Part shown: one piece after another, positions 1-8,870 of the stretch | Numbering within the stretch: position 1 is the first letter of the stretch | How the letters are laid out: every line of letters starts with the position of its first letter | Source: Bog-756 sp963812885 | GTDB taxonomy: Bacteria > Actinomycetota > Acidimicrobiia > Acidimicrobiales > RAAP-2 | NCBI GenBank assembly: GCA_963812885.1 | Contig: CAWEWZ010000002.1 | Location: 124,001 to 188,000 of the forward strand | DNA length: 64,000 nucleotides | Direction of reading: 5' to 3' | Notes under the pieces: generated by a model | Database searches by the model: none | Told to the model about the DNA's origin: nothing | The model's input: the letters and a program-made list of their open reading frames with translations, nothing else | Position numbers and translations under genes: made by a program

Positions 1-610
1 AGGTGGGCACCAGGGTCAGCTCCGAGGCGCCGGGTTCCAATCCGGCCGCCTCCAACGCGGCGTGCACCGCCATCAGCTCGGAGGGGGAGCTGGTGACCGA
101 CCAGTGGTCGCCCTCGTCGGCCAGATCCTCGGCCCCTGCCTCCATGACCACCTCGAGGACCCGATCCTCGTCGAAGGAACGCGGCACGGAGACGACCCCC
201 TTGCGCTCGAACTGCCAGCTGACCGCGCCGGGTTCGGCCATGGTGCCGCCGTTCTTGTTGAAGACGTTGCGGATCTCGGCGCCGGTCCGGTTCCGGTTGT
301 CGGACAGGCACTCGACCATGACCGCCACCCCGGCCGGGGCGTAGCCCTCGTAGGAGATGGACTCGTAGCGGACACCCTCCAACTCGCCCGAGCCGCGCTT
401 GATGGCCCGCTCGATGGTATCGATGGGCACCGAGGCGTCGCGGGCCTTGGTGTACATGGTCCGGAGACTGGCATTGGCCGTCATGTCGCTACCGCCCTCG
501 CGGGCGGCCACCTCGACCTGGCGGATGATCTTGGCGAACACCTTGGCCCGGGCTGCGTCCTTGGCGCCCTTCTGATGCTTGGTGGTCGCCCATTTGGAGT
601 GTCCCGACAT
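1..610 (-). CDS. yebC: YebC/PmpR-family regulator (3' end beyond window)
   Basis: The frame opening at 610 begins MSGHSKWATTKHQKGAKDA, the hallmark start of YebC/TACO1-family proteins, which act as DNA-binding regulators and have been linked to relief of ribosome stalling. About 203 codons are visible without a stop; family members are usually about 245 residues, so the C-terminus lies beyond the left edge. The conserved middle (SYEGYAPAGVAVMVEC, then NKNGGTMAEPGAVSWQF) is intact and no frame change is seen. The gene follows pdxT by 3 bases in a leftward block, a gene order common in actinobacteria, where ruvC often comes next. Function is assigned by family only. Confidence 0.95.
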   Translation of the reverse strand, partial: MSGHSKWATTKHQKGAKDAARAKVFAKIIRQVEVAAREGGSDMTANASLRTMYTKARDASVPIDTIERAIKRGSGELEGVRYESISYEGYAPAGVAVMVECLSDNRNRTGAEIRNVFNKNGGTMAEPGAVSWQFERKGVVSVPRSFDEDRVLEVVMEAGAEDLADEGDHWSVTSSPSELMAVHAALEAAGLEPGASELTLVPT

Positions 611-613
611 CCC

Positions 614-1249
614 CTAGCGCCTCTTCTCTTTGGTCATCTCGACGAACAGCTGATGCAGCCTACGGTCGCCGGTCAGCTCGGGATGGAAGGCGGTGGTCAG
701 CACCGTGCCCTGGCGGCAGACCACCGGCCGGCCGCCCCCGGGCTGCTCCTGGCCGGCCCCCGGTTCGAGTCGGGCCCGGCCGGGGGGCAACGTGGCCAGT
801 ACCTCGACCTGGGGGCCGGCGCTCTCCACCACCGGTGCCCGGATGAACACGGCGTGGAGCGGCTCCGGGCCCAGGGCGGCGACCGCCAGGTCGCACTCGA
901 AGGAAGCCACCTGCCGGCCGTATCCGTTGCGGCGGATGGTCAGGTCGATGGCCCCGAACCGGCGTTGATCGTCCCGGCCGTCCAGCACCGTCCCGGCCAG
1001 GAGGATCATCCCGGCGCACGTCCCGAACACCGGTAGACCGGAGGCAAACTCCTCGGCCAGCGGGTCGAAGAGACCCGACGACTCGAGCAGCAGCGAGAGG
1101 GTGGTCGACTCACCGCCGGGAATGATCAGCCCGTCGAGCCCGGCGACATCCCTCGGCTCGCGCACCAGCCGGGCCTGCTCGCCCAGCGATTCGAGCGCAG
1201 CCACGTGCTCACGGACATCACCCTGGAGGGCGAGAACGCCCAGCGCCAT
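614..1249 (-). CDS. pdxT: Pyridoxal 5'-phosphate synthase glutaminase subunit PdxT
   Basis: PdxT is the class I glutaminase that feeds ammonia to PdxS for vitamin B6 (PLP) synthesis in the cytoplasm. The 211-residue product starting MALGVLALQGDVREH has the glutamine-site loop PGGEST (residues 44-49), the nucleophile Cys78 in FGTCAG, and the His189/Glu191 pair in AFHPEL, so the catalytic triad is complete. A longer in-frame start at 1297 would overlap the end of pdxS and adds 16 residues not seen in the family, so 1249 is preferred. It lies directly downstream of pdxS, its obligate partner, and was probably cotranscribed with it. Confidence 0.96.
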   Translation of the reverse strand: MALGVLALQGDVREHVAALESLGEQARLVREPRDVAGLDGLIIPGGESTTLSLLLESSGLFDPLAEEFASGLPVFGTCAGMILLAGTVLDGRDDQRRFGAIDLTIRRNGYGRQVASFECDLAVAALGPEPLHAVFIRAPVVESAGPQVEVLATLPPGRARLEPGAGQEQPGGGRPVVCRQGTVLTTAFHPELTGDRRLHQLFVEMTKEKRR

Positions 1250-1286
1250 CGTCACCGTCCTCAGCGCTGTCGGCCGGGTCTGCCGG

Positions 1287-2204
1287 TCACCAGCCACGCT
1301 CGGCCAGATGCACCCCGAGCGTGCTCATCTCCTGGCCGGCCATGGCGTCGCCCAGCCCGGTCGAGACCTTGGCCACCAGGTCGGCGTCGGTGTAGTGGGC
1401 GGTGGCCTCCACGATGGCGCGGGCCATCCGCGACGGGTTGGAGCTCTTGAAGATCCCCGATCCGACGAAGACGGCCTCGGCCCCGAGCTGCATGACCAGC
1501 GAGGCATCGGCCGGGGTGGCGATCCCTCCGGCGCAGAACAGCGGCACCGGCAGACGGCCGGTGGTGGCGATCTCCTGGACGAGGCCGATCGGCGCGGCCA
1601 ACTCCTTGGCCCAGCCGTACTGCTCGGCCGGATCGGCCTGGGTCAACCGGCGGATGTCACCCAGGATCGACCGAAGATGGCGGACGGCCTCGACGATGTT
1701 GCCGGTCCCCGCCTCCCCCTTCGACCGGATCATCGCCGCCCCCTCGGAGATCCGGCGCAGGGCCTCCCCGAGGTTGGTGGCGCCGCACACGAAGGGAACG
1801 TCGTAGACCCACTTGTCGATGTGGTGGGCCTCGTCGGCCGGAGTCAGCACCTCGCTCTCGTCGATGTAGTCGACCCCGAGAGCGGCCAGCACCTGGGCTT
1901 CGGCGAAGTGGCCGATGCGGGCCTTGGCCATCACCGGGACGGTCACCGCCGCCTTGATCCCCTCGATGAGGGCGGGATCGCTCATCCGGGCCACCCCGCC
2001 GTCGCGGCGGATGTCGGCCGGAACCCGTTCGAGGGCCATCACCGCCACCGCCCCGGCGTCCTCGGCCACCTTGGCCTGTTCGGCGTCGACCACGTCCATG
2101 ATGACCCCGCCGCGCAACATCTCCGCCAATCCCCGCTTGACCGTGAAGGTGCCGGTCGGGCGCTCGTCGCCGGAGGCGCCTGCTTCGTCGATCGGATCGG
2201 CCAT
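1287..2204 (-). CDS. pdxS: Pyridoxal 5'-phosphate synthase lyase subunit PdxS
   Basis: PdxS condenses ribose 5-phosphate, glyceraldehyde 3-phosphate and ammonia into PLP; it forms a dodecamer of TIM barrels decorated by PdxT. The 305-residue product is full length. It shows the conserved GGVIMDVVDAEQAKVAEDAG segment at residues 32-51, a catalytic lysine in MAKARIGH (Lys94), the second active-site lysine region MIRSKGEAGTGN, and the phosphate-binding FCAGGIATPAD and GAEAVFVGSGIF loops near the C-terminus. The first 15 or so residues are a variable extension. It is followed directly by pdxT. The reading frame is unbroken. Confidence 0.97.
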   Translation of the reverse strand: MADPIDEAGASGDERPTGTFTVKRGLAEMLRGGVIMDVVDAEQAKVAEDAGAVAVMALERVPADIRRDGGVARMSDPALIEGIKAAVTVPVMAKARIGHFAEAQVLAALGVDYIDESEVLTPADEAHHIDKWVYDVPFVCGATNLGEALRRISEGAAMIRSKGEAGTGNIVEAVRHLRSILGDIRRLTQADPAEQYGWAKELAAPIGLVQEIATTGRLPVPLFCAGGIATPADASLVMQLGAEAVFVGSGIFKSSNPSRMARAIVEATAHYTDADLVAKVSTGLGDAMAGQEMSTLGVHLAERGW

Positions 2205-2245
2205 GCCCCCATTCTACCCCTGGCCGCCACGGCCACCGCCCGGAC

Positions 2246-2283
2246 GCGGAACCGGCCGCCCCCGTGGGAGCGACCGGTTCCGC
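2246..2283 (-). terminator. Stem-loop downstream of the YceI gene
   Basis: GCGGAACCGG (2246-2255) is perfectly repeated in inverse as CCGGTTCCGC (2274-2283), giving a 10-bp stem and 18-base loop. It sits between the YceI stop codon at 2306 and the pdxS start at 2204, where a terminator would separate the two leftward units. There is no clear T run, so this is a candidate only. Confidence 0.4.
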
Positions 2284-2305
2284 AGCTCGACCAACCGCTC
2301 GATGC

Positions 2306-2891
2306 TCAGCCCTGCAGCACCGCCTCGACCTCGAGCTCGATGTCGACCTTCTTGGCCACGACGAGGCCTCCGGCCTCCATGACCGCCCCGAAGGAGACGT
2401 CGAAGTCCTCGCGGTTGATGGTCGTCTTCCCGCTGAACCCGATCCGGTGGTTGCCGTAGGGGTCCTTGACCACCCCTTCGAGGGTGACGTCCAGCGTCAC
2501 CGGCCGGGTCACCCCGCGGATGGTCAGATCACCGGTCACCTTCCACTCGGTCGGCTGTCTCGGGGCTGATCGAGGTGCTGGTGAAGGTCCACGTCGGGTG
2601 ATTCTCCACGTCGAAGAAGTCATTGGTGCGGAGGTGGTTGTCCCGGGCCTCGTCCCGGGTGTCCACGCTGGTGGCGTCGATGGTCAACGACACCTTCGAG
2701 TCGGCCGGGTCCTCGGCGATCTCGATCGTGCCCTCGAACTTGCTCAGGCGGCCACGGACCTTCGACACGGCCATGTGCCGGACCGCAAATCCGAGCTGGG
2801 TGTGGGAGGAATCGATGGCATACGTCCCGACGGCCGGGTACTCCACTCCGTCGACCGTCCTGCTGGTGATCTCTGCTGCTTCGGTTGTCAT
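2306..2891 (-). CDS. YceI-family lipid-binding protein (one frameshift)
   Basis: YceI proteins are lipocalin-like beta barrels that bind isoprenoid or other amphiphilic lipids; this copy has no signal peptide and looks cytoplasmic. The N-terminal half begins MTTEAAEITSRTVDGVEY and carries YAIDSSHTQLGFAVRHMAVSK, then DFFDVENHPTWTFTS, the family core. Near 2550 the frame changes by one base and continues as TEWKVTGDLTIRGVTRPVTL to the end VEAVLQG. The two halves together give about 195 residues, close to the usual 170-200. The gene is divergent from a MarR regulator with a shared inverted-repeat element between them, so MarR control is likely. Confidence 0.88.
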
Positions 2892-2944
2892 GGCTGGCTC
2901 CTTCGTGCTCGTCCTCCAGGCTCACCGTCGGGTCTGAAGTTGTT

Positions 2945-3005
2945 TGTACCAACAACTATATCATAGATATTTGACGGCGCAAGTACCGTCGGAGTTGTTG
3001 GTACA
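2945..3005. promoter_or_regulatory. Inverted-repeat operator between YceI and MarR genes
   Basis: TGTACCAACAACT at 2945-2957 is repeated as its exact reverse complement AGTTGTTGGTACA at 2993-3005. The two 13-base arms are 35 bases apart, in the otherwise AT-rich spacer between the divergent YceI and MarR genes. The right arm lies only 8 bases before the MarR ATG and includes a possible -10 element (TACACT, 3002-3007). This arrangement fits autoregulation by the MarR protein and co-repression of the YceI gene, which is an inference from position and symmetry. Confidence 0.6.
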
Positions 3006-3013
3006 CTGTGGGT

Positions 3014-3527
3014 ATGGGACGAGCGCTGGTGACAGATGACGAACGGCTGACCACGGTCGGCCTCCTCTTCGAATCGGCCGCCGGGCTGAGACGGGTGTTC
3101 GAACGGCGGTTCGAGTCGGAGCGGGGGCTGTCCAACCAGTCCTTCGACGTACTCATCCGGCTGGCCCGCACCCCGGGCTCGGAGCTGCGGATGAGCGAGC
3201 TGGCCGCCCAGACCTCCCTCACGCCGAGCGGCCTCACCCGTTCGGTCGACCGCCTCGCCGAACAGGGCCTGGTGGCCCGTCGGGTGTGCCCCGAGGACCG
3301 CAGAGGGGCGTTCGCGGTCCTGACCCCGTCGGGACAGGAGCTGATGGACCGGATCATCCCCGATCACCTGGCCCACATCGACGAGTTGCTGACCAACCTC
3401 TTCTCCGCCGAGGAGGAGCAGACCCTCTCGTTGCTGCTCCGCAAGCTGCGCGACCATCTCTTCTCCCCCGACGCCGGGTGGGGGCTGGTCCGCCGAAGAC
3501 ACCGACATGTGCCCGGGGACCGACTGA
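3014..3527 (+). CDS. MarR-family transcriptional regulator (frameshift near the end)
   Basis: A winged-helix regulator of the MarR family, which typically releases DNA on binding a phenolic or lipophilic ligand or on oxidation. The sequence MGRALVTDDERLTTVG is followed by dimerisation helices, then the DNA-binding part ELRMSELAAQTSLTPSGLTR and the wing CPEDRRGAFAVLTPSG. As written, the frame runs on with no stop for another 1.5 kb. Removing one G from the run at 3481-3484 gives a natural ending GWGWSAEDTDMCPGTD and a TGA at 3525-3527, a normal family length of about 170 residues. A GTG at 3008 is an alternative start; no Shine-Dalgarno is visible. Confidence 0.85.
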
Positions 3528-3567
3528 GGCCCCGGCGACCGGCTCGGGCCGGGTCAGGACATCCGGC

Positions 3568-4835
3568 TCAGCGAAGTGACAGGGCGGCGGCCCGGACCCG
3601 GGTGTCGTCGAGGTTGCCCTCCAGCGACTCGTCCGGCCCGGCTCCGACCATCGGGTCGATCCACAGCCAGCGGGTGAGGGCGGCGATCCGGCCCTGCCCC
3701 GGCGGCCACGGGTGGCGGCTCTCCGGCGCGGTCGACCATGACCTCGAGGGCGGAGCCGATGCCGGGCGGATAGCGGACCACGACCGCGGCGCGCTGGTCG
3801 GCCGAGAACTCGCGCCCCCGCCCCACCAGCGTGTGGACCCGGTCGGCGCCGGCGGCGTTTCCCCGGAGCACGGCCCAGGGGACGGTGGCCACCACGGCCA
3901 GGCCGGCGGCCACCGTGTCGTGCCGCTTGATGTGCACCAGCTCGTGGGCCAGGACCCCCTCCAGCTCGACCAGGGTGAGCGATTCGTCCAGTCCCGAGGT
4001 CACCACCAGCCTGGCCGACTCGGGATCCCGACCGACGGCCATGGCGTTGGGGACCGCGCTCTCCACCACGCAGATGACCGGTCGGGGAAGGCCCATGGTG
4101 GCGCACAGACCGTCCACCAGGTTGTGCAGCCGGGGGTGCTCCCACTCGTCGCTCGGTGTGGCCCCGACCGACCGGACGACCATGTCCGGCGCCACCTGCC
4201 ACAGCCACAGCGACAGCCCGGCGGTGAGCACCACCAGCGCCAGCACCCCGATCAGAGGCAGGCCGACCAGCACGAGGACGAGGCCGACCACCACGCCGAG
4301 GACCAGGGGTGGGGCGATGCAGATGACGGCGGCCCGGCGCCGGTTGGCCCGCACCGCAGCCGACTCCTCTGCGCCCTCGCTCTGGCGATCGACGGCCGGC
4401 GGCGTCCGAGCCGGCTCGGTGGCCGATATCGGCTTCGGTCCTCTCGCCGACCCCGCGCTGTCCGGATCGGCCGCCTCCGGAACCGCCCGACCTTGACGGG
4501 GGGCGGCTGCCCGACGAGCCCCTCGAGCCTCCCCCACTCCGGCCGTTGGACCCCCCGCCACGGCCCCCGCCACGGCCCCCGCCCCGGCCGCCGCCCTGGG
4601 CGCCGCGCCCGCGCGCCGAGCTGCCCGAGCCAGCCGAGCCGGACGAACCGCCAGAGCCGGACGAGCCAGCCGAGCCGGACGAACCGCCAGAGCCGGACGA
4701 ACCGGCGCCCCCGCCCCGGCTGCGGCTGCGGTTCCGGTTGCCCGAGCCCCCGCCCGACGAGCCACCGGAGCCGGAGCCCGAGCCCGGTCGGCCCGACGGA
4801 CCTCCGGGCTTCGGGGGATCGGTGGATTCGCTCAT
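3568..4835 (-). CDS. M48-family metalloprotease with disordered Ser/Gly/Arg-rich N-terminus (two frameshifts)
   Basis: A zinc protease of the M48/HtpX group, probably acting at the membrane. The start at 4835 gives MSESTDPPKPGGPSGRPG and then more than 100 residues made almost only of Ser, Gly and Arg, encoded by tandem DNA repeats. After a frame change near 4500 come two transmembrane segments (about AAVICIAPPLVLGVVVGLVL and LIGVLALVVLTAGLSLWLW), then the zinc site LAHELVHIKRHD and the downstream EFSADQRAA. A second frame change near 3700 restores the ending RIAALTRWLWIDPMVG and LDDTRVRAAALSLR with a stop at 3568. The disordered, basic N-terminus is unusual for HtpX-type proteases. Confidence 0.85.
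4626..4697. repeat. Two exact 36-bp tandem repeats in the M48 gene
   Basis: The 36-base unit starting at 4626 is repeated without change at 4662-4697. In the coding (minus) sense each unit encodes a 12-residue Ser/Gly/Ala block. Shorter 12-base repeats encoding Gly-Gly-Gly-Arg lie next to it at about 4550-4600. Such tracts are prone to expansion or contraction, so the copy number may vary between strains or be miscounted in assembly. Confidence 0.8.
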
Positions 4836-4857
4836 GGTCCGAGCAGTGTACGGCCGC

Positions 4858-6050
4858 TCAGGGCCGGGGGCTGACCATGGCCGTGCGGTACCAGCCCGAA
4901 TACCAGCCGGCCAACCGGTCCATCGACCATCGGCCGGCCCGCTCGGCGCCGGCCGACAGCCACCGGTCACGGGACCGGTCCCGGTCGTCACTGGCCCCCT
5001 CGGCCACGACGGCCAACGCCCCGGCCAGGACCCCGGCCAGGGCCTCGGACAGGGCCTGGGCATCGCCGGGGCGCACCAGCACGGCGCATTCGCCAGCGGC
5101 GGCCCGGTAGCCGTCGATGTCGCTGGCCACCACCGGCGTCCGGGCCGCCATGGCCTCCAGGAGCACCATGCCGAACGACTCGCCGCCCAGAGAGGGAGCA
5201 CACAGGACCTCGGCCGCGGCCAGCCGTCGCAGTTTCTCCGCCTCGGGGACCACGCCGAGCCAGACGATGTCGGGCGACTCGGGATGGAGTCGGCGGAGTG
5301 CTTCGGTCCGGGGCCCGTTGCCGGCGATCCACAGCACCGGCCGGTGGGCCCGGTTGCCCGCCGCCGGGCATCGTGTCGCCGAGCCGGTCGAACGCCTCGA
5401 GGAGCACGGCCAGCCCCTTGCGTTCCTCGTGGCGCCCGAGGAAGAGGACGGCCGGCCGGTCCGTGGGCCAGGGGTCGACCTGCCGGTAGCGGTCGACCTC
5501 GATGCCGTTGAACCCCACCTCGTAGGTCCCGCCCAGGGCCTCCGATGCCGTCGACCGGGCCGATTCCGACACCGCGGTGCGGACGGCGAAACGACCGGCC
5601 AGGTGTCGGGCCAGCGGGCCGAACACGGTGTAGAGGAGGCTGCCGCCGTTGCGGTGGAAGGTCGCCACCAGCGGTGGGACGCGACGACCCATCAGCAGTC
5701 CGTACGGGAGGCCCGGAGTGAAGGGCTCATGCACGTGCACCACGTCGAAGCCCCCTGACTCCACCGCGGCCAGAGCCCGCGCCGCGGCCCGGATCGAGAG
5801 GCTGACCGGAGCCACCGATCCGTTGGCCGGGAGCGCCATCGACCGCCCGGTGGGCACGAGCTCGATCCCGTCCGGGGCGTCCCGGGCGTCATCGAGGGGA
5901 GCGAAGACGGTGACCCGGTGGCCGGCGCACCAGGTGGGCCCGGGCCAGTCCGAGCACCTGGCCCTGAACGCCACCGGGCCGGGACAGACTGTACGGACAG
6001 ACCAGGGCGATGTGCAGCGGCGAGGGACTCGAAGCGTCGGCGTTCTCCAC
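4858..6050 (-). CDS. pimA: Phosphatidylinositol alpha-mannosyltransferase PimA-like, GT4 (two frameshifts)
   Basis: PimA transfers mannose from GDP-mannose to phosphatidylinositol, the first step of PIM synthesis, at the inner face of the membrane. Starting from GTG at 6050 the N-terminus reads HIALVCPYSLSRPGGVQGQV, the glycine-rich loop typical of PimA. After a frame change near 5935 come FDVVHVHEPFTPGLPYG and LFLGRHEERKGLAVLLEAF. After another near 5350 come VLWIAGNGPRTEALRR and the nucleotide-sugar E-x7-E site in SLGGESFGMVLLEAMA. The total is about 397 residues, near the family length. The neighbours patA and pgsA belong to the same pathway, which supports PimA over a generic GT4 enzyme. 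Confidence 0.88.
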
Positions 6051-6057
6051 CAACCGG

Positions 6058-7928
6058 TCAGTCCACCATGGATCGACGCTGTCGGCGCCGACTCCACTTG
6101 ACCCCGTACATGGCGTCGTCGGCCCGGGACAACAACCGGGACGGATCGGTGTCCGGATTGTCGGCGAACACGCCGCCCACCGAGGCCAGCACCGACAGGG
6201 TGCGGCCGTCGATCCGGTAGGGCCGGGCCAGGGCGGTCGAGATCCGGTCGGCGATGCGGAGCATCTCCTCCTCGCCACTCTCGACGTCGCAGACCACCAC
6301 GAACTCGTCCCCGCCGAGCCGGGCCACGGTATCGGTCGGTCGCACGATGGCCGACAGCCGGCGGGCCACGGCCACCAGCATGTCGTCGCCCACGTCGTGC
6401 CCGAGCACGTCGTTGATCTCCTTGAACTCGTCGAGGTCGAGCAGGAACACGGCCACCCCCTGCTGGTCGCCGGGATCCCCGCGGCGCGACGTCGGCAACT
6501 GGCGGGCCAGCGCGTCGATGGCCTCCTGCAGGCGCTCGGCCAGCAGGGTGCGATTGGCCAGCCCGGTGAGCGGGTCGTGGAGGGCCATCTCCGCCAGCCG
6601 CTCCTCATTGCGCTTCTGCTCGGTGACGTCATGCATGGCCACCACCGCCCCGAGCATCCAGCCGTCGTCGTCGACCAGGGCCTGGCCGTTGACGCTCACC
6701 TTGCGCTGGTCCCCGTTCTTCGACTCGAGGATGACCTCGACGTCGCGCAGCTGTTCGCCCGACATGGCCCGGATCAACGGGTTCTCCCGCTGGGAGATGG
6801 GCGACCCGTCGGGCCGCCGGAGGCCCTCGTCGGTGGGGATGGTCCCGATGGGATCGTCGTGCTCATCGAGCCCGTGGAGCGCTCGGGCGGCCGGGTTGAA
6901 CACCGTGATCCGCCCCTCGTCATCGCAGGCCAGGATGCCCTCTTCGAGGGTGTCGAGCAGCACCTGGAGGAATTGCTCCTCCCGCTTCAACTCCACCGCC
7001 GACCTGGCGCACCGCGGTGACGTCGCTGAACGAGGCCACCGCCCCGGCCACGCTCCCGTCGGCGCCGGGCATGGCCTGGACGTTGGTCCGGATCCACTTG
7101 GGCGGACGCCCATCGCGCAGGAGCCCGTGGACCACACCGACCGACCGGCGGCCACTGCGCAGGCTGGCCCCGATCGGGATCCTCGTCCCCGCTGACCGTC
7201 GCCCCGTCCACGTCGATCACTTCGAGGCCCCGGGCCCGGGCCGCCGCCATCAGGTCGTCGATCCGGCGACCGACCAGCCGAACCCGTGGCGCTTCGAACA
7301 TCACCTCGAAGGCCTCGTTGACCCGCACCACCGTGCCGTCGGCATCGACCATCATCACGCCGTCGGCGAGCGACTCGATGATGGTGGTCTGGCGGCGGTC
7401 GACGTCGAGCACCCGCTGCTCGAGGCTCTTGTGCCCGGTGATGTCCCGGACGTTGACCACGATCCCGCCGATGGAATCGTCGAGATGGTTGGCCGCCACC
7501 ACTTCGATGTCGATCGTCTCGCCGTCGGCCCGGACCGTGCGCATCTCGAGGGAGACCGACAGGCGCCGCCGGGCCACCAGATCGTCGAACAAGGCCCGGA
7601 CCGGTTCGACGCTCAACGAGTCGAACAGCCCGAAGGCATCGAGCCCGACGACGTTGCTGATGTCGTAGCCGAACAGACGCTCGGCCGATGCGCTGACGAA
7701 GAGGAAGCGGCCGGTGGCGCTGATCACCGCCACCACGTCGAAGTCCTGCTCGCCAAGGGAATGGAATCGGGGCTCCGATGACGGCTTCGACCCGTTGCCG
7801 TCGGCCAGATCGGGGACCGGACGTGAGGGGGCGGCTCGGTACGGGGCCGACCGGTGCAGGACGGCCGACGGCCCGAGCGCCTCGAATTCGGCGTCCCCGG
7901 CAGGCGGGCCGTTCTCGAACTTGGTCAC
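6058..7928 (-). CDS. PAS-PAS-PAS-GGDEF diguanylate cyclase (two frameshifts)
   Basis: A predicted cytosolic sensor that makes c-di-GMP. Three PAS-like domains are readable: FDVVAVISATGRFLFVSASA, then IIESLADGVMMVDADGTVVR, then LLDTLEEGILACDDEGRITV. These are followed by a GGDEF domain with DPLTGLANRTLL, FKEINDVLGH and the active-site motif LGGDEF. RPTD lies five residues before GGDEF and matches the RxxD product-inhibition site. The frame changes near 7175 and 7010, both inside the second PAS region. The GTG start at 7926-7928 overlaps the patA stop (GTGA), and pimA starts 7 bases after the stop, so the gene is embedded in the PIM operon. No membrane segment is seen. Confidence 0.9.
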
Positions 7929-8833
7929 GCCGCCGCTCCGTGGCGATCGGAGAGCCACAGTGGTTGGAAGACGTGCCACTGATCGGGGGCCCGCCGGATC
8001 AGCCACTCGAACCGGGTGGCGATCCCCTGGGTCAGCCTGGCCACGTCCTCCCGCAGGGATCCGTGCCGGGTGGTGTCGAGCGGAGGTTGCACGAGGGCGG
8101 AGTGATCCGGACCGGGGCCGCTGTAGACGGCCCCGGTGACCAGTTGCGCTCCGCTGCGGAGGGCCAAGGTGGCGGGCCCGGCCGGCATGGTGGTGGTCTC
8201 GCCGAAGAACTCGACCTCGATGCCGTTGCCGGCCAGGTCGCGGTCGCTCAGGAGTCCGACCAGGCCGCCCCGGCGGAGCGTCGACATCACCGCGCTCCCC
8301 GACGACGAGTCCAACGGCACGATGGTCAGGCCCATGGCCGCCCGCTGCTCGACGAAGAACTCGAACAATTCGGGCGGCTCGATCCGTTCGGCCACGGACG
8401 TCATCGGCAGACCTTGCGTGGCCAGAAATGCCCCTCCGAACTCCCAGCTCCCGACATGTGGCAGTGCCATGATGACGCCCTTTCCGGCTGCCATCCCATC
8501 CACCAGGTGCTCAAGACCCCGGACGAGCGTCCGCTGCTCCACCTCGACGGGCGACGTACGACCGAGCCGGGCTCCTTCGACCCAGTACCGAGCGTAGGCC
8601 CGAAACGACCGCCGTGCCCAACGGTCGAGGATGACCGCGTCGTCGGGATCGTCGGCGTCGGCGCCGAGCACTCGCCGCAGGTTGTCGGAGACCATCCGAC
8701 GATGGTCGTCCCGTACCTTGAACAGCACGTCCCCGACGACGTTGGCCACGTTCAGGGCAACCGGCTCCGGAAGTGCGGACAGGCATCGGCCCAGGGTCGT
8801 GTACGTCCGGAAGACCGCTTGTCCCTTGTTCAC
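7925..8833 (-). CDS. patA: PIM acyltransferase PatA-like (LpxL/HtrB superfamily)
   Basis: Lysophospholipid-type acyltransferase of the HtrB/LpxL fold; in mycobacteria PatA adds palmitate to the mannose of PIM1/PIM2 on the cytosolic side of the membrane. The active-site motif H-x4-E is present in LPHVGSWEF, followed by QRAAMGLTIVPLDSSSG, GGLVGLLSDRD and VEFFGETTTMPAGPATLA, all typical blocks. A GTG start at 8833 (VNKGQAVFRTYTT) lies 37 bases after the pgsA stop behind a GAGG; an upstream ATG at 8917 would overlap pgsA and add a low-complexity leader. Position between pgsA and pimA matches the mycobacterial order. Confidence 0.9.
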   Translation of the reverse strand: MNKGQAVFRTYTTLGRCLSALPEPVALNVANVVGDVLFKVRDDHRRMVSDNLRRVLGADADDPDDAVILDRWARRSFRAYARYWVEGARLGRTSPVEVEQRTLVRGLEHLVDGMAAGKGVIMALPHVGSWEFGGAFLATQGLPMTSVAERIEPPELFEFFVEQRAAMGLTIVPLDSSSGSAVMSTLRRGGLVGLLSDRDLAGNGIEVEFFGETTTMPAGPATLALRSGAQLVTGAVYSGPGPDHSALVQPPLDTTRHGSLREDVARLTQGIATRFEWLIRRAPDQWHVFQPLWLSDRHGAAA

Positions 8834-8870
8834 GAGCCCTCGTTCTCGATCGGTGGATCGCCGGACCGAC

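Noticed and set aside
4540..4620. CRISPR-like repeats in the M48 region
   Set aside because: The repeats are coding Ser/Gly/Arg tracts without unique spacers; no cas genes are present.
3008..5110. A 700-codon + strand open frame starting with the MarR protein
   Set aside because: Only the first 160 codons are MarR. The rest is antisense to the M48 and PimA genes, where the high GC content removes stop codons. The true end is restored by a one-base change near 3481.
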